64,000 bases of DNA from Vicugna pacos (GCF_048564905.1 NC_132996.1:46300001-46364000); one strand, 5' to 3'. Positions 21,735-33,240 are shown, numbered from the stretch's first letter. The notes: generated from the sequence alone by a model not told the origin. Numbers and translations are program-made.

Positions 21735-21850
21735 TGACTTTGAGTCCTACCTCTGTAACTAATTAAGTAAACCTGAAAAACTAACTTCTCCAAGTTCTAG
21801 TTTTCTCATCTATTCAAGGAGTGAGTAAATGGAATAGTGTGGTTATGAAC
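21735..21850 (+). mobile_element. MIR SINE fragment
   Basis: 'GTCCTACCTCTGTAACTAA' and 'CTAGTTTTCTCATCTATTCAAG' are a diverged forward MIR. Confidence 0.55.
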
Positions 21851-22504
21851 AGTCCCATAGTTGCTGCTTACTTGGCGTTAGTTTCTCCTGCCATCTTTCC
21901 TTTCCCGGCTCCATGAATAATTCTTCAAAACTCTCTCTCACCTAGCCTTGACTCCATCCAGACATCTCTACTGCTCCAAGTTGGTCAAGGATTTGTAAGT
22001 TAAAGTAAAATCAATCTGTCCAATAGATCTCAGAAAAAGGGCACTGAGGCTGGCACCGAGCCCTGGGTGGTAGTGGATTCTTTCCAGAATCTTCAGGCTT
22101 CCTCCCTGTGATGCTAGCTGCTCAGAGCACATGGACATCTTGATGTACCAGCTATTATGGGAAACTCCATCCCATCTGTGGTGATCGTGGCCTCTCATAA
22201 GAAGATTCAGAGCAGACCCATAAGTAAACTGCTAGAGAGAGTCCATGAGGAGATGCCCATCCCATTCAAAGCCAGAATTTTTTCCCAGACAACCCACAGG
22301 TTCCCACCTTTCCATCATTCAGCCAGACTACCAGATCTCTTTCTCCCTCCTTTCTGCCTAATCAGATCTTATCCACCCTTCAAAGCCCCACATCAATGAG
22401 ACCCTTTCCTCATGGTCAGATGTAGCAGGTTAATCAGAGAACACAGGAGCCCTCTTGTGCCTGGGACCTAGCAGCTCATGTTAGTCCATGACCTGCAGAG
22501 CCCA
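21851..22504. other. Unassigned, possible L2 body
   Basis: Pyrimidine-rich parts may belong to the L2 ending at 22640. A CTCF-like motif on the minus strand at about 22448-22461 matches 11 of 14 core positions, too weak to list on its own. Confidence 0.35.
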
Positions 22505-22640
22505 GGACACTTCCACATACTCTAAACTAGGAGGTGGGCTGCCTGAGGGAAGGGAGTTTTTGTATATCTTGTTTATCCTCTTTCTCTGGCTCCTAGAAGA
22601 GGGACTGGCACTCGACACCCACTCACTGAGTGAAGGACTG
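22505..22640 (+). mobile_element. L2 LINE 3' end
   Basis: 'CTGCCTGAGGGAAGGGAG', 'CTGGCTCCTAGAAGAGGGAC' and 'CACTCACTGAGTGAA' follow the L2 3' terminus, diverged. Confidence 0.5.
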
Positions 22641-22790
22641 TGTCATGTGATTCTCACTGCAACTCTGTGGCTTCGGTGGGGCACGTGTTACTCTGACCAT
22701 CCACACCTACAGCAAGGGAAAGGGAATCTTGGAGGCATAAATACTCCAAGGCAGGGAGCTGATGGACAGCAGAGCTGAGACACAGACCTT
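22641..22790 (-). mobile_element. MIR SINE fragment
   Basis: 'GATTCTCACTGCAACTCTGTGG', then 'CTGATGGACAGCAGAGCTGAG', are a weak reverse MIR core. Confidence 0.45.
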
Positions 22791-23984
22791 GATGGTAGCC
22801 TCTGAGTCATCCTCTTTCCAATAAACCATCTTTCACCCCATGTTTATTTCCTCAACTATGTTTGAAGTTCCTCTGAAGCCCTGTATGAGAAGCTCCTCGT
22901 GGAGAGAAACAGCTCCTCCAAGTGGAGTTCTCACTGTGATGATAGTCTTCATGGTGGCTTCCTGACTTGACTTGTGGGCCTTGCTTATTTTTAGGCTCTA
23001 GGCCTGCCTTAGCTTCGGATACCTAGTTAGCCTTTGGTTTGTCAATCTGTAAACCTGCTAAGCTATGCTCCTACCTTCCAGTTCCAGCATATTCTCATAC
23101 CTGGCTGTGATAGGATTATCAACTTTCTGGTTAACCACAGAGCCAGGGTGACAGCGTCATTTCTTCCTAAGGCCTTTGACATTCAGCCCACTTGACAACA
23201 CAAATTCGTATACATTTTAAGTGCACGTGCTTTGACAATCGCTGTCCAAAGTTAGGTACGAGAGATTTTTACTTTCTACTTTATGTATCTGTGAACTGAA
23301 AGAAAAGCAACTTTTTTTTTTACAAAGATTGTTACTTTTATAATCAGCATAAACAAAGATCTTTTCAACCCAATTTTTAAAAAAGATTTTTGTCATCTGG
23401 TTAGTGAAACATACTGGAAATGCTCCAGCAGACAACTAGGATATAAAACATTGGTCTTGAATTGTTCCATCCCATTCACTTGTACCCTGCTCCACTCTGT
23501 CCACTGCATGCTTTGTTCACTCATTGGTCCCTTCAAGTTATCAAGCTCTGGTTCTGTTCCCCCAGCTTGTTTGCTCCAGTTCTCCTCGTTTTGCTTATAC
23601 CTACCTGACCCTACAACTCCCTTCACAGCGGAAGAGCCAACGACCTCGGAAGCTGATCTTGGTCAAGTGGGGAAGGTGCCAAAGGAAAGATGGTTGGAAT
23701 AGAAAGCTTCCTTCTTTGACCCCACACAAGCAGCCATGAGGTTATATATCCAATTGTTTTCTCACTGGTTCCTGGTATTTGCCTTATTTTTCTAGCTGTA
23801 TTTTACATCACTCAAAGGCAGATGTTAAATAATAATCCTCTTTATCCCACCTAGAAGGAGCTAAATATCTTTTCTATGCTCTGGACCCAGATCCTTTCCA
23901 GTGAAGGGTGTGTTTCTGCAGTATTCTACAAGAGAGATTTCCACTTGCTGAGAATCTCTCGCCCGGTTTATTGGATAAGTGATT
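22791..23984. other. Unassigned 1.2 kb block
   Basis: No repeat or gene is recognised. Complementary frames of 71-83 codons around 23400-23740 appear to be chance. Confidence 0.45.
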
Positions 23985-24487
23985 AAGCTCAAACTATCTA
24001 TTATGGTTTACAAAGTCCTTCATAATTGAATACCAAACTCTGTCACTAGGCTCTTCCTGCTTCCCTCTCCCACGTACACAGCCCTGTTTCCAGTAATAAT
24101 TTCCTCACCATCCCACAAATACATCATTACCATCATTAATCATCATGAATGCTTTTACATTTTGATGCCTTTGTCCAGTGTATAGAAGGCCCTTCCTCCC
24201 TCCACCCAATCTGATAAGGCCTTCTGTTTCTTCTAAGACCCTCTTCAATGGCTTATCTTCCAGAATAACTTTCCATAGTTCCTGAGTCAGAGTTAGTCTC
24301 TCTCTTCTATATTTTCCCACAAAACCTGTTTAATACTTGTCGCCTTACTCATAGGATGTTTTCTCTCTGACTTTCTCAAGGTAAGACTTAGGTCTTATTT
24401 TTGTGCGTCGGGGGGTTCCCAGCAGTACATTTGATAATATCTGACAGAGCTGGCATTCAAGAAATATATGTTGAATGAATGCATGAG
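23985..24487 (+). mobile_element. L2 LINE 3' segment
   Basis: 'TTTACAAAGTCCTTCATAAT' body, 'CTTCCTCCCTCCACCCAATC', then the terminus 'GAAATATATGTTGAATGAATG'. About 500 bases in L2 order. Confidence 0.75.
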
Positions 24488-26599
24488 CAGAAGACAAGAG
24501 GGTTCTCCAGGTAGTTACCATGATGGATTTGAATGCAGAGTGATGGCGAACAAAGAAAGAATGGAAGGCGGGAGTGTGTGTGGGGGGTCATTTTACTGGA
24601 AATCAAAGGATTAGCTCTTGCATCACGCAGTGCAACTGACCGCTCCCAGAAGGGAGACATCCAAATGTAAGATGCAGAACATTAAATATTGAAAGCAAAA
24701 GTTAAATATTAAATTTTAATATGAAACATTAATGCCAATAAACAAAGCCAGCCAGAGGGGGACAAAATTAGGACCAGGACGTAGCCCAAAAGGAAAGAGT
24801 CAGGGCTTAGGCTGAAAGCTGACCATGGCCTGGACTTTCCCAGCAGAGCTCATCGGTGACGGTTACACCCATCAAATTTCCCAGGAGAAGCAGTGGAGGG
24901 GGGAGAAAAAAACCTTTTATAACCCACAGCCATAAAACCCAAGTCTTTCCTACAAAACAAAACACAGTAAAGTGTTTCAGGACCGCCGAGGCTTCAGAAC
25001 TCATGGTACCCTGGAACAAAAATAGACGCAGCAGAGAGGAAAATGTGAGGTCGCCAAAGCCTTGGGGCAGGAATCCTCTCTTTACTTGTACTGCGTAGGG
25101 CTGGGCTTGTGTGCCGCCAGCCAGGGCAGAAAGAAGCAACAAGAGACATAAAAGAAGCGAAAACAATGGGCTTGGTCCTGTTGATGCCAATGAGGGTTTT
25201 GCCTGAATAAGGAACAATCCTGGGAGCAGATAACTGAAACTAGCACACAAAATTTTAACTTATAAAGACCCAAAGCTTATCCCACCCTGGGGCATGGGAC
25301 CATTCGTGTCTGCCATGACTGTTCAGGGCCAAGGGCCTCCCAGCCTCACGGGACTCAAGCTAAACCTGAAAATCTCATAAATTGTGAGTTTTCCATCAGA
25401 AAGCCAGTGGAGTCGGTTGGTAAAACTCAGTAATTAGGTAAGGTGTTGAGTTAGATGTCAAAAAGCTCAGAATACCTTACTCCTACCCCTATATTCACAT
25501 CTTGCTGGTTTATGAAAAGTTCTTATCTAAACATGAAGGTGGGGCCTGCAGGGCCAGGTCAGATTCTTCCAGGGCAACTGTGGTGAGGTATTAGAAATGG
25601 AAATCTGTGACCATCGAAAGGAAATAACTTTCACAATGTTGGCCTTCAGGGTCAAGATGACACAGAAGACTATTTGTCTTGCTTTAAGCCTCAGAGCTGA
25701 GAGGAAAAGTGAAGAATCCAAAGAGCAAGACCCCTCCATCACAGCAAAGGTCTCACATAACCAGTCCCTGGGCTGACAGGAAATTTCAGAGATCGTGGAA
25801 TGTAGAGCCCACAGTCGTAGCCACGCTCCCTCCTGATACAGGATGGACACCGAAGTGTGCAGGTCGTCAAGACAGAGGAAAGGCTCCAACAAGTCTCCCA
25901 CTCTCCAGAACCCTTGCAGTTTCCAGGGGAAATATGGATGTGATAATAAAGGAAGGAGGGTAATTTCACTGGAAGGATAATCTTCACAAGAAATTAGCAA
26001 GCATGAGGGGGGAAATGAGCATGGATTGGTGGTTTAATTTTAACCATCTGGAAGGATTAACTGATCGGTGCTATCAAGTGACCATATCAAGTGAAAGTCA
26101 ATCAGGAGACAGCTTGGGAGAAAATTAGGTTTTCTCAAAGGAAACAAGGTATGAAAATGGAAGCTGGAGACAAGAAACACAAGGTCCATATTATGTGACG
26201 CTTTCTCTCCTCAAGGTCTCTTTCTTCCTTATGATGTATTTTGGTTACTTTCTCTTCTTTCAAATCTATTTGAGCGCTTGTACCTCCCCACTTTTGTCTA
26301 ACCCACGTAATCACATGAGGCTGAAAGAGGTTAGCCCCGAGAAGCCGGGGTAGCCTGCTGAGCTTCAAAAGAGAACCGGGAGTTTTCATGTGAGTAAGTT
26401 GTGCTATTCTTGGTGGAGACAGTCACTGATGTCTTCACCTGGGGTGAATGTAATATGATCCCCTGGTAAAATATTGCCTCTGGGACAAATAAATATTGAG
26501 CCTGTTTCATAGGAAAAGAAGAGAAGTTATAGTTTGTATGCTATCAGCAACAGCAAATTATTCTTAATGCCTCACCAAATGCAGAGAAAAGATTAATGA
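24488..26599. other. 2.1 kb repeat-poor block
   Basis: No transposon is recognised across 2.1 kb. Around 24840-25060 are ungapped A-rich stretches with 'CTTTTATAACCC' and 'CCATAAAACCC', which resemble posterior HOX/CDX-type sites. Frames up to 157 codons (minus, 25527-26000) are unrecognised. This is a reasonable place to look for conserved non-coding sequence. Confidence 0.4.
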
Positions 26600-26710
26600 G
26601 CCAGACAGTCAGGAATAGAGCCCAGCTTCCATCCTGAGTCACTGGGTGACTCTGAGGTGAGTTACTCAACAGTACAGGCTTTAGTCTCCATGCCCGAAAT
26701 AGGACCGGAT
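26600..26710 (+). mobile_element. Weak MIR-like fragment
   Basis: 'CTGAGTCACTGGGTGACTC' and 'TTACTCAACAGTACAGGC' hint at a forward MIR. It is highly diverged. Confidence 0.3.
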
Positions 26711-26888
26711 TAGACCAATCAGTGGTTCTCAGACTATTACCCAAGGCTCCCGAATGGTTCATGGAGAGGTGCTGCAGGATCCACCAGAAAGACAAAGGGA
26801 TTGGAACAATGTGATTGCTCCATTTCAATCAACTTATTTATATATTGGACTTTGGTATAATGGTTTATATTTTAAAATGGATTCAAGA

Positions 26889-27061
26889 GGGGAGGGTATA
26901 GCTCACTGGTAGGGTGCATGCTTAGCATGCACAGGGTCCTGGATTCCATCCCCAGTACCTCCACTAAAAATAGATAAATAAGGAATGAAACCTATTTATT
27001 TATAACCTAATTACCTCCCCTCACCAAATAACTAACTAACTAAATAAATAAATTAAAAAAA
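26889..27061 (+). mobile_element. Camelid tRNA-derived SINE
   Basis: Starts GGGGAGGGTATAGCTCACTG with an intact pol III A-box-like TAGCTCACTGG, continues 'GCATGCTTAGCATGCAC' and 'CCATCCCCAGTACCTCCAC', then the (ATAA) block, 'CCTAATTACCTCCCC' and a TAAATAAATA/A-rich tail. This is the family abundant in camel and alpaca genomes. The B box (GGATTCCATCC) has drifted from GGTTCGANTCC. It is the main evidence for the source lineage. Confidence 0.92.
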
Positions 27062-27139
27062 CTTGAAACCCCTCTGGGCTCTAATAGCTGATCACTTGAC
27101 AATGTGGCCCTTTTCCACCTCCTTTTACATACATAGAGA

Positions 27140-27300
27140 ACCCCACTTCTGAGCATGAATGAACTGCAGGGATCACCTAGGTGACTTTCTTGCTTTGACA
27201 TGTGAGGAAGCTGAGACCCAGAGCAGAAGTGACCTTCTGCCCAAGCCCTTCTGGCAAGTTGGTGACTGAGCAGTTGCAGTCTTTCCATGCTCCCAGATCT
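27140..27300 (-). mobile_element. MIR-type SINE fragment
   Basis: 'GACATGTGAGGAAGCTGAGAC', 'CAGAGCAGAAGTGACCTTCTG' and 'CAAGTTGGTGACTGAGCAG' are reverse MIR. Confidence 0.65.
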
Positions 27301-27337
27301 ATTGCTTCCTTCGCTAGGTCAGTGATGGTGAAACTCA

Positions 27338-27691
27338 GTCTTTTAGTGTGTTGGCTGCCATAACAGATCCCACAAACTGGTGGCTTAAACAATAGAACTG
27401 TATTTCCTTACAGCTCTGGAAGCTAAAAGTTCAGGATCAAGGCGCTAGCATGATGGATTTCATTCTGAGGCTCCATCTCCCTGTGTCTTCACGTGAGCTT
27501 CCCTCGGTGCGTGTTTGTGTCCTAATCTCTTCGTCTAATAAGGGCACCGGTGGATTAGAGCCCACCCATACGATCTCATTTAATCTTCATTCCCTCTTGA
27601 AAGACTGTCTCCAAATACAGCTACCTTCTGAGGTACTGAGGCCTGGAACTTCAACATATGAGTTTGGAGGGCAAATAATGCAGCCTATAGC
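27338..27691 (-). mobile_element. MLT1A-like MaLR solo LTR
   Basis: Near complete and reversed: 'CAAACTGGTGGCTTAAACAA', 'CTTACAGCTCTGGAAGC', 'GTCTCCAAATACAGCTACC', 'TTCTGAGGTACTGAGGCCTG' and 'CTTCAACATATGAGTTTGG'. It ends near 'GCAGCCTATAG'. Confidence 0.9.
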
Positions 27692-27729
27692 CCTCCGGGA
27701 TTATAAAAATCACTCCAAGAGTTTCTTCA

Positions 27730-27890
27730 AAAAAAAATTGTAACATACATGCACTGGTTCAAAAAATGCAAGCAATTTGGAATGGTATATAATGAAAAAT
27801 CGCTTCAGTCCTCCAGTTCCCCTTCCCAGAAACAACTACTGTTGCTTTTACTCATGTCTCTTTCCAGAAATAATTGATGTCTATTCAAAA
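27730..27890 (-). mobile_element. Old L1M 3'-region scrap
   Basis: 'TGGTATATAATGAAAAATCG', 'CCAGTTCCCCTTCCCAGAAAC' and 'TGTCTCTTTCCAGAAATAA' resemble the sequence that also opens the L1M copy at 49930. Fragmentary. Confidence 0.45.
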
Positions 27891-28045
27891 CTATAGTTTA
27901 GGTGTGTCTCCCTAGTATAGACCAGGAAGATTTAAAACAAACAAAAACTCTCCTCTGGCTCAATCCCAGACCCATTAAATCAGAATCTTGGAGCCAGTGA
28001 TAGGATAGATTTGGGAAACTGCTCTAGGCCCTTGCTACTCAGAGG

Positions 28046-29460
28046 GTGGGGTGGTCTGAAGTCCTGCAGTGTAAGCTTAGTGACAGTGAGCAGATGAAGC
28101 CAGAGCAGAGAAGAACAGGCTGGTGCCTCCAGGCGCAGGAGACAGATCCCTCCCACCCCCGGTGGCCTGCCACTTGGGCCAACAAGTCTTTTGACAACAT
28201 GTCCCCCAAGAAGAAGAGAAAGGGCCAACCTCAAGAGCTGCCTTGCCATGCCTTTCCCCTGCTAATGCTCAGGGCCCACTTTGGTACCAGTCACTGAAAA
28301 GCCTGCTTCAGATGATACCAATTCTGCCATCAGACCATCTTTTGCTAGAGAATGAATGTGCCCACTGAGAGCTGGAGGATGGCTCCCGTAAACCACAGAG
28401 AACGCACTGCAGAATCGGCAGTCTGACAGTCCCCTGGGCTGGTGCGGTAAATTGCTGAGGCCATCATCCGTGGCAAATAACCCAGCTTGGCTGCTTGGCA
28501 GGCCGGGAGGCAGGGACCCAGGGAGGGAGGTGTCAGCCAGGCAATTAGCCAGGGAAACAGCATTCCTTCCTCCAGGGTGGATTTTCCTCTTTTCAGCACC
28601 ACTAACTCAAATGTCAAACAAGTTGTAACTGCCATGGAGAGCAAGCCCTCGTTACAGTATTTGCTTTCGGTAAGAAACAGAAAACACCCTGCCCATGTGG
28701 GTCTTACCTTTGGAGTTCTGGGGTTTGGGATGGGGCCAAGTGAGCTGCTGGTTAACCACTTTTTTCCTCCCACCCAGCTCCTACTCCTAGGGCTGCTAAA
28801 GGGGACCGCTCCTGAGCACCCTTAGAGCTGGTGAAAACCCAGAGCTGGGGCTGCTGTGGCTAGATGTCAGCCCCAGTCAAATTAGAGCATGTTTCAGCAT
28901 CTTGAAACCAACCTAGAAAAGAATTAATGAGGCTTTGGATTCCACCCAATCCTGGAATAAACTGAGATGCCCTTCACAATCCTGCAATGCCAGGTGTTTG
29001 CCTCAAAGAGGCATTTATGGGAGCCACTGGTTTGGGCAATTCCCTTTGGCAACAGCAACGGAGCCCTGGGAACTGACCACCTGGGTGAATGTTAGATGCC
29101 AAGGGCTTCTGTGACTTGCCCAAGACCACTTGGAGTGGAGACCGCTAGGATCACAAATTTCCTGCACCTGAGCCCCTGGAAGGCAGGTAAGACAGTTTGT
29201 GAACTGACTGGATGGGCTACCCGGCGGTTCTTTGGAGTGGGAGGCAGGTAGGAAAGGCTCCATACGAGGCAATGGTGATGAAGTCTGGGAGTGGATTGCA
29301 CCCCACCCTGGAGCTTCAAAGGCACACCTGGCCCTGCTAAGATCTCAGGGCAGAAGATTCTCTCAGTCAGAGAGCAGGCAGCTTCCTAAAGTGGTTCTCT
29401 TCCCTCCTTTACCTGGAAAGAGTGTGAGGGAGGTGGTAATGGACATCTGATCTCCACTTA
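28046..29460. other. 1.4 kb repeat-poor block
   Basis: No clear repeat apart from a possible MIR scrap near 29095-29180. It includes the exon-like segment at 28597-28669 and sequence with 'GCAATTAGCC'. Frames of 112-142 codons lie on both strands but match nothing known to me. Confidence 0.4.
28597..28669 (+). other. Exon-like segment with splice consensus
   Basis: A pyrimidine run ending TTTTCCTCTTTTCAG (acceptor AG at 28595-28596) and a CG|GTAAGAA donor at 28670 bracket 73 nt. That stretch is open in one frame (residues read TTNSNVKQVVTAMESKPSLQYLLS without stops, shown as two parts: TTNSNVKQVVTA and MESKPSLQYLLS). No protein family is recognised. Chance matches to splice consensus are common in 64 kb, so this is only a candidate. 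Confidence 0.15.
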
Positions 29461-30074
29461 GGAGGACTGTGTAGATCTAAGCAAATTTTGATGCCCGGGG
29501 CTAAGAGGCCATGTTTAACAAGGTAGCCAGGAATAGGAGGAAACATCAGGTGAGCAAAAAGTTGATTGTTTTGAGTGGGTCTGAATGGTGGAGGCTAAAT
29601 TCTAAGAGGGCAAAGTAGGGATGGAAACAGAATGGAAAGATAAGCAGTCAGAAGTTGGGTAGAATGTGAATGGAAGGCGGAGTGAGAGAGTAGAAATAGA
29701 CCCTCGGGTCTCCCCAGTGGTTTTTCTTGGCTGCCAGCTGACTAGGGTATGGGTGTATTACTTGATTTAAAGAGATGAAGTCAGGCTAAACACAGTCTTG
29801 GGTACAAAATGCAGGAGCCCCCCTCCCTGTGCCATCAGCCTAGATGAGCTGTGCACACAAAGCTGCGGCTATGCAGGTCCCTCTCCACAGCTCTGGTCAC
29901 TGTATACCAATAATATTTAAATTGCATCCTTGGGTATGTGGACAACGGTCTGCCAGGCCCTGGTCTAAACCACTCCCTTTACTTCTCGAAGATCAGCAAG
30001 GTATTCATTAACCGTGACCTCCACTGAGAGCTTATCTCATGGCTCCCTCTCCTTAACAATCAATTAAATGAACA
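29461..30074. other. Unassigned sequence
   Basis: Purine-rich stretches at 29520-29700 vaguely resemble reverse L2 but cannot be aligned by eye. Confidence 0.35.
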
Positions 30075-30320
30075 GCCAACAGGAATACACAATGCTTCCT
30101 GTGTTCCAAGCAATGTTCTAAGAACCACAAAAATATTTACTCATTTAATCACTGCAGCGATACTTGGGAGGTAGGTAGGTACTAATATTATTGCCATTTT
30201 ACAGTGGAGGAAACTGAGGTACAGAAAGATGAAGGAACTTTCCTGAGGTCATGTTAGTGAGTGGCAGAGAAGAGGCAGAAACCCCAACAATCTGTCTCCA
30301 GAGCTGTGATTTAAACCTCT
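30075..30320 (-). mobile_element. MIR SINE, near full length
   Basis: 'CAAGCAATGTTCTAAGAACC', 'CATTTTACAGTGGAGGAAACTG' and 'AGGTCATGTTAGTGAGTGG' are reverse MIR. Confidence 0.82.
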
Positions 30321-31104
30321 ACCCTGAGTTGCATCCTGAGCTCACTGTACTGTTATAGCTAAATTCATGTTATTTTTCTCTGGATTGGCCTGGGGGATTG
30401 GCAAAATTGCCCACATAGAAGATGCTTTATGAAAATCTTTCATATATTGGGAGGAAGTATTTGAGTGAAGCTGAAGCCCTTTCTGCCAGGGCCCCTGTCG
30501 AGCTCATGGATGGCTTTAGGAAGTACTTTATCCAAAGTACTCAAAGCAGGGCTCTCTAGTAGATCCACAGCCAAACGAGGAATAAGGGACAAATGCTTCA
30601 AGGAAGCATAATATAACCTTAATATAGCTGTGGGCCCATATGGTCCAGTCCATGCCTAGAGTCATATACAAAGAAGTACAGTCCAGAGCCCAAAATAATT
30701 ATAAATGCATTTTGATTTTTGTTTCTTCCTGAAAAAATTAAATGGGCTACGTTTCTTAACTCACACAGATGTCTAAAAATCCTTTTGTCTCTCTTTCCTG
30801 ATTTATTTATATCTCAAAGCCGTTCCGGTTCCTCTCTTTCCCAGTCTGCACTTTTCATTCTGTCCCCCAAATCTCTCCCTGACATCTCTGCCATCCTCCT
30901 CCCAGAAGTGGCATCTGGAGATCCCTTTCCTGGACTGCTGAGGGACTTGGCCGCTCTGGGTCTTCTGCTCTTTGCTCACACCCCAGGGAAGAAGAAAAAT
31001 CTTCCAGGAAGTTTAGCTCTTTTCTTGTTTTGACTGTTTCTTAATGAGGCATTCTCTTTGAGAATTTCTGGAAAACACAATTCTTACTTGTTAATTAATA
31101 AAGA
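30321..31104. other. Unassigned sequence
   Basis: Pyrimidine-rich DNA at 30780-30900 but no recognised repeat or gene. A 104-codon frame (30719-31033) is unrecognised. Confidence 0.4.
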
Positions 31105-31300
31105 CCATTTTTGAGGGTCTCCAATATGACAGTCCTTGTGTGAAGTCCTTCAAGTTTGTTATTTTATCTTCCCAACAGTCCTCCCAGAAATGTGGTACTG
31201 CTATTTCAGTTTTATAGATGAGAAATTTTAGGCTCACAGAGCCTAAATAACCATGCCTAAGGTCATACAACTGATGTGTGGCAAAGTCAGACCTAGTCAA
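31105..31300 (-). mobile_element. MIR SINE
   Basis: 'TCAGTTTTATAGATGAGAAAT', 'TTTAGGCTCACAGAGCCTAAA' and 'AAGGTCATACAACTGATG' are reverse MIR, diverged. Confidence 0.7.
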
Positions 31301-31317
31301 ATTCTTGCTTCTTAAAG

Positions 31318-31445
31318 CGTAGTCTACAGAACACGGTGATGAGAACTAACTGGGGTGCTTGATAGAAATGCAGGCTCTCTGTCCCATCCTGAGGGAGTCA
31401 TTATGGGGAGGGGTCTTGAGGAATCTTAGTGAATATTCAAAGGTA
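31318..31445. mobile_element. MER5-like hAT fragment
   Basis: 'TAACTGGGGTGCTTGATAG', 'AAATGCAGGCTCTCTGTCCC' and 'GGGGAGGGGTCTTGAGG' resemble MER5-type elements. Ends are not clear. Confidence 0.5.
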
Positions 31446-31804
31446 GGAGTCTAGTATATACTTTCCTGCCTTACTGGCTGCAGCTTTCCCCTTCCCTTGC
31501 TCAGCTCTCTGTCAGATCCAGGACCAGGCATCTAACTAGTCATTTCCTGCAGGTGCAGCCCCCATCTTTTACTCTGCTTCCCTTTCCCAGTAGAACAAGG
31601 ACGAGCAGCACTTGTTTCCTGCTGGGCCTGGGTTGGTATTTAGACGTGTGAGTAGGGTGTCCAGTCTATTCAAAGTCAGAAAGCAAACAAGGCTCCCCGC
31701 TGAAGTGCGGGACTCCAGCTGTCTCGGGCAACTGCACAAAGGGATCCAGGCCCCAGTCCAGCTCTCTGGAGCAGATGACACCCAGAAGGAAGGCCATTTG
31801 GCAT
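31446..31804. other. Unassigned sequence
   Basis: No repeat or gene is recognised. Confidence 0.4.
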
Positions 31805-31905
31805 GGTAGATAGGGCTCTGGCTGGGAGCGAGCAATCCAGGGTCTAGTACTCGCTTTGTCACTGATTCGCCTCAAGTCCCTGGCGTTCTGAGCCCGTGGA
31901 GTCAC
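31805..31905 (+). mobile_element. MIR SINE fragment
   Basis: 'TAGGGCTCTGGCTGGGAGCG', 'CCAGGGTCTAGTACTCGC' and 'TTGTCACTGATTCGCCTCAAG' are a forward MIR 5' half. Confidence 0.55.
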
Positions 31906-31907
31906 TC

Positions 31908-31995
31908 TCTGAGCTCCATCTGTATGCTAAGTGCTTAAACAAAAGCTCCAATCTGAGCTCCATCTGTATGCTAAGCGTTTAAACAACAGCTCCAA
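31908..31995. repeat. 44-bp tandem duplication
   Basis: Two head-to-tail copies of a 44-base unit (first GAGCTCCATC at 31911, second at 31955) containing 'CATCTGTATGCTAAG'. The copies differ at only about three or four bases, so the event is recent relative to the repeats around it. Confidence 0.9.
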
Positions 31996-32204
31996 AGATC
32001 CTGCCTCCTTCGAAGAACCTAGGATTCTAGAAAACCAGGACCTCAGGCCATCTGGGAGGCATCCCAGAGAAGCGATGGTTGGGATATCAGACACATTTCG
32101 TTATCCTGGCCAGTTTCATTCTCTTCTCTGACATCAACCTGCAGCATGATCAGCATTGCTGCTTAAGCAAAGCTAAGGCTTGATGTGATCACTGGTAAAG
32201 AATT

Positions 32205-32280
32205 AACTTAGACAATCATTTACAAAATTTACTAAGCACCTCCTACTGGCCAGGTACAGTGCTAAGAACTTACGATAAAG
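32205..32280 (-). mobile_element. MIR SINE scrap
   Basis: 'TACTAAGCACCTCCTACTGG' and 'GGTACAGTGCTAAGAAC' form the reverse MIR 3' end. Confidence 0.6.
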
Positions 32281-32294
32281 CAGGGATGAAACTT

Positions 32295-32490
32295 GTGGAG
32301 TATTTATGATATGCCTAGCACTGAATGTTTCACGTGCATTGTTTTTTAATCCTACAAAAATCCTACAAAGTAGGTATAATTATTATCCCATATTATAGGT
32401 AAAGAAACTAATGCCCAGAGAAGGTGGCCTAATGTTTGATCCAGGCAATCTGACCTTGGAACTCTTGCTCTTCAGAACCACACTACATAG
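32295..32490 (-). mobile_element. MIR SINE
   Basis: 'GATATGCCTAGCACTGAATG', 'GTAGGTATAATTATTATCCC' and 'ATGCCCAGAGAAGGTGG' are reverse MIR. Confidence 0.8.
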
Positions 32491-32974
32491 GCCACTCTGG
32501 TCCAAGGCATCAGATGCCCAGAGGGATGTTTATTCCAAGGTCTGGCTAAGTACCTGGTATTCCTACCTCACTTTCGCATATAGACTTCTACATCCAATTG
32601 CTGCTCTGCTGTCTCCATCTCCCCACTACCTCTTAGCTGCCTCCTTTCCCAGGCCTTCAGACCACAGTCCAGACCTTCACCTTTTTCTTCTAGGTGAGTG
32701 CCACAGCACGCTCGCCAGCTTTCTGGGACCCATCCTGCTCCTTCCAGTGCGCACTGCCTGATTCATCCTCCACCAGCTCCACGGCAAACAGATCATCTCA
32801 GGACCAGTCACACTACCACCTCAGCAGCTCCCACAGCTCACGTTACACCAAGTGCCAACTTGACATTTCAGACCCACCACACCCTGGACCCTGAGTCCCC
32901 ACCTCGGCTTGGGCCTCACTCTTGGCACCCTCCTGAAGAGAGAGTGAGTCTCCGGGGTTTGACACGCCTCATGC
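32491..32974. other. Unassigned C-rich sequence
   Basis: Plus-strand C-rich sequence without a recognised family. Overlapping frames of 105-116 codons reflect its composition. Confidence 0.4.
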
Positions 32975-33120
32975 AATCTGAGTCTCATAAAAATCCTATT
33001 ATTCTGTTTTTATAGAAGTAGAAACAGAGGTTAGACTTTCCCAACATTGGGCAGCTGGTAAACAGTTGGAATTTGAACACCAATCGTGTGGTTCAAATGC
33101 CATGCCTTACACTGCATTCC
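32975..33120 (-). mobile_element. MIR SINE fragment
   Basis: 'TTATAGAAGTAGAAACAGAGG', 'GGGCAGCTGGTAAACAG' and 'TGGAATTTGAACACC' are reverse MIR. Confidence 0.7.
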
Positions 33121-33142
33121 CTTAACTTTAATTATTTTGCCA

Positions 33143-33162
33143 TTTCCTTCCTTCCTTCCTTC

Positions 33163-33240
<78 letters not shown>

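Noticed and set aside
25527-26000. 157-codon minus-strand frame, the longest here
   Set aside because: An overlapping 84-codon frame lies on the opposite strand and nothing in it resembles a known domain.
26889-26965. tRNA-gene-like A box at the SINE head
   Set aside because: It is the tRNA-derived promoter of a SINE: no tRNA cloverleaf is conserved and an A-rich tail follows.
28200-28240. Short frame beginning MSPKKKRKG, which contains an SV40-type nuclear localisation motif
   Set aside because: The motif is short, the frame has no other recognisable feature, and AAG-rich DNA produces such strings by chance.
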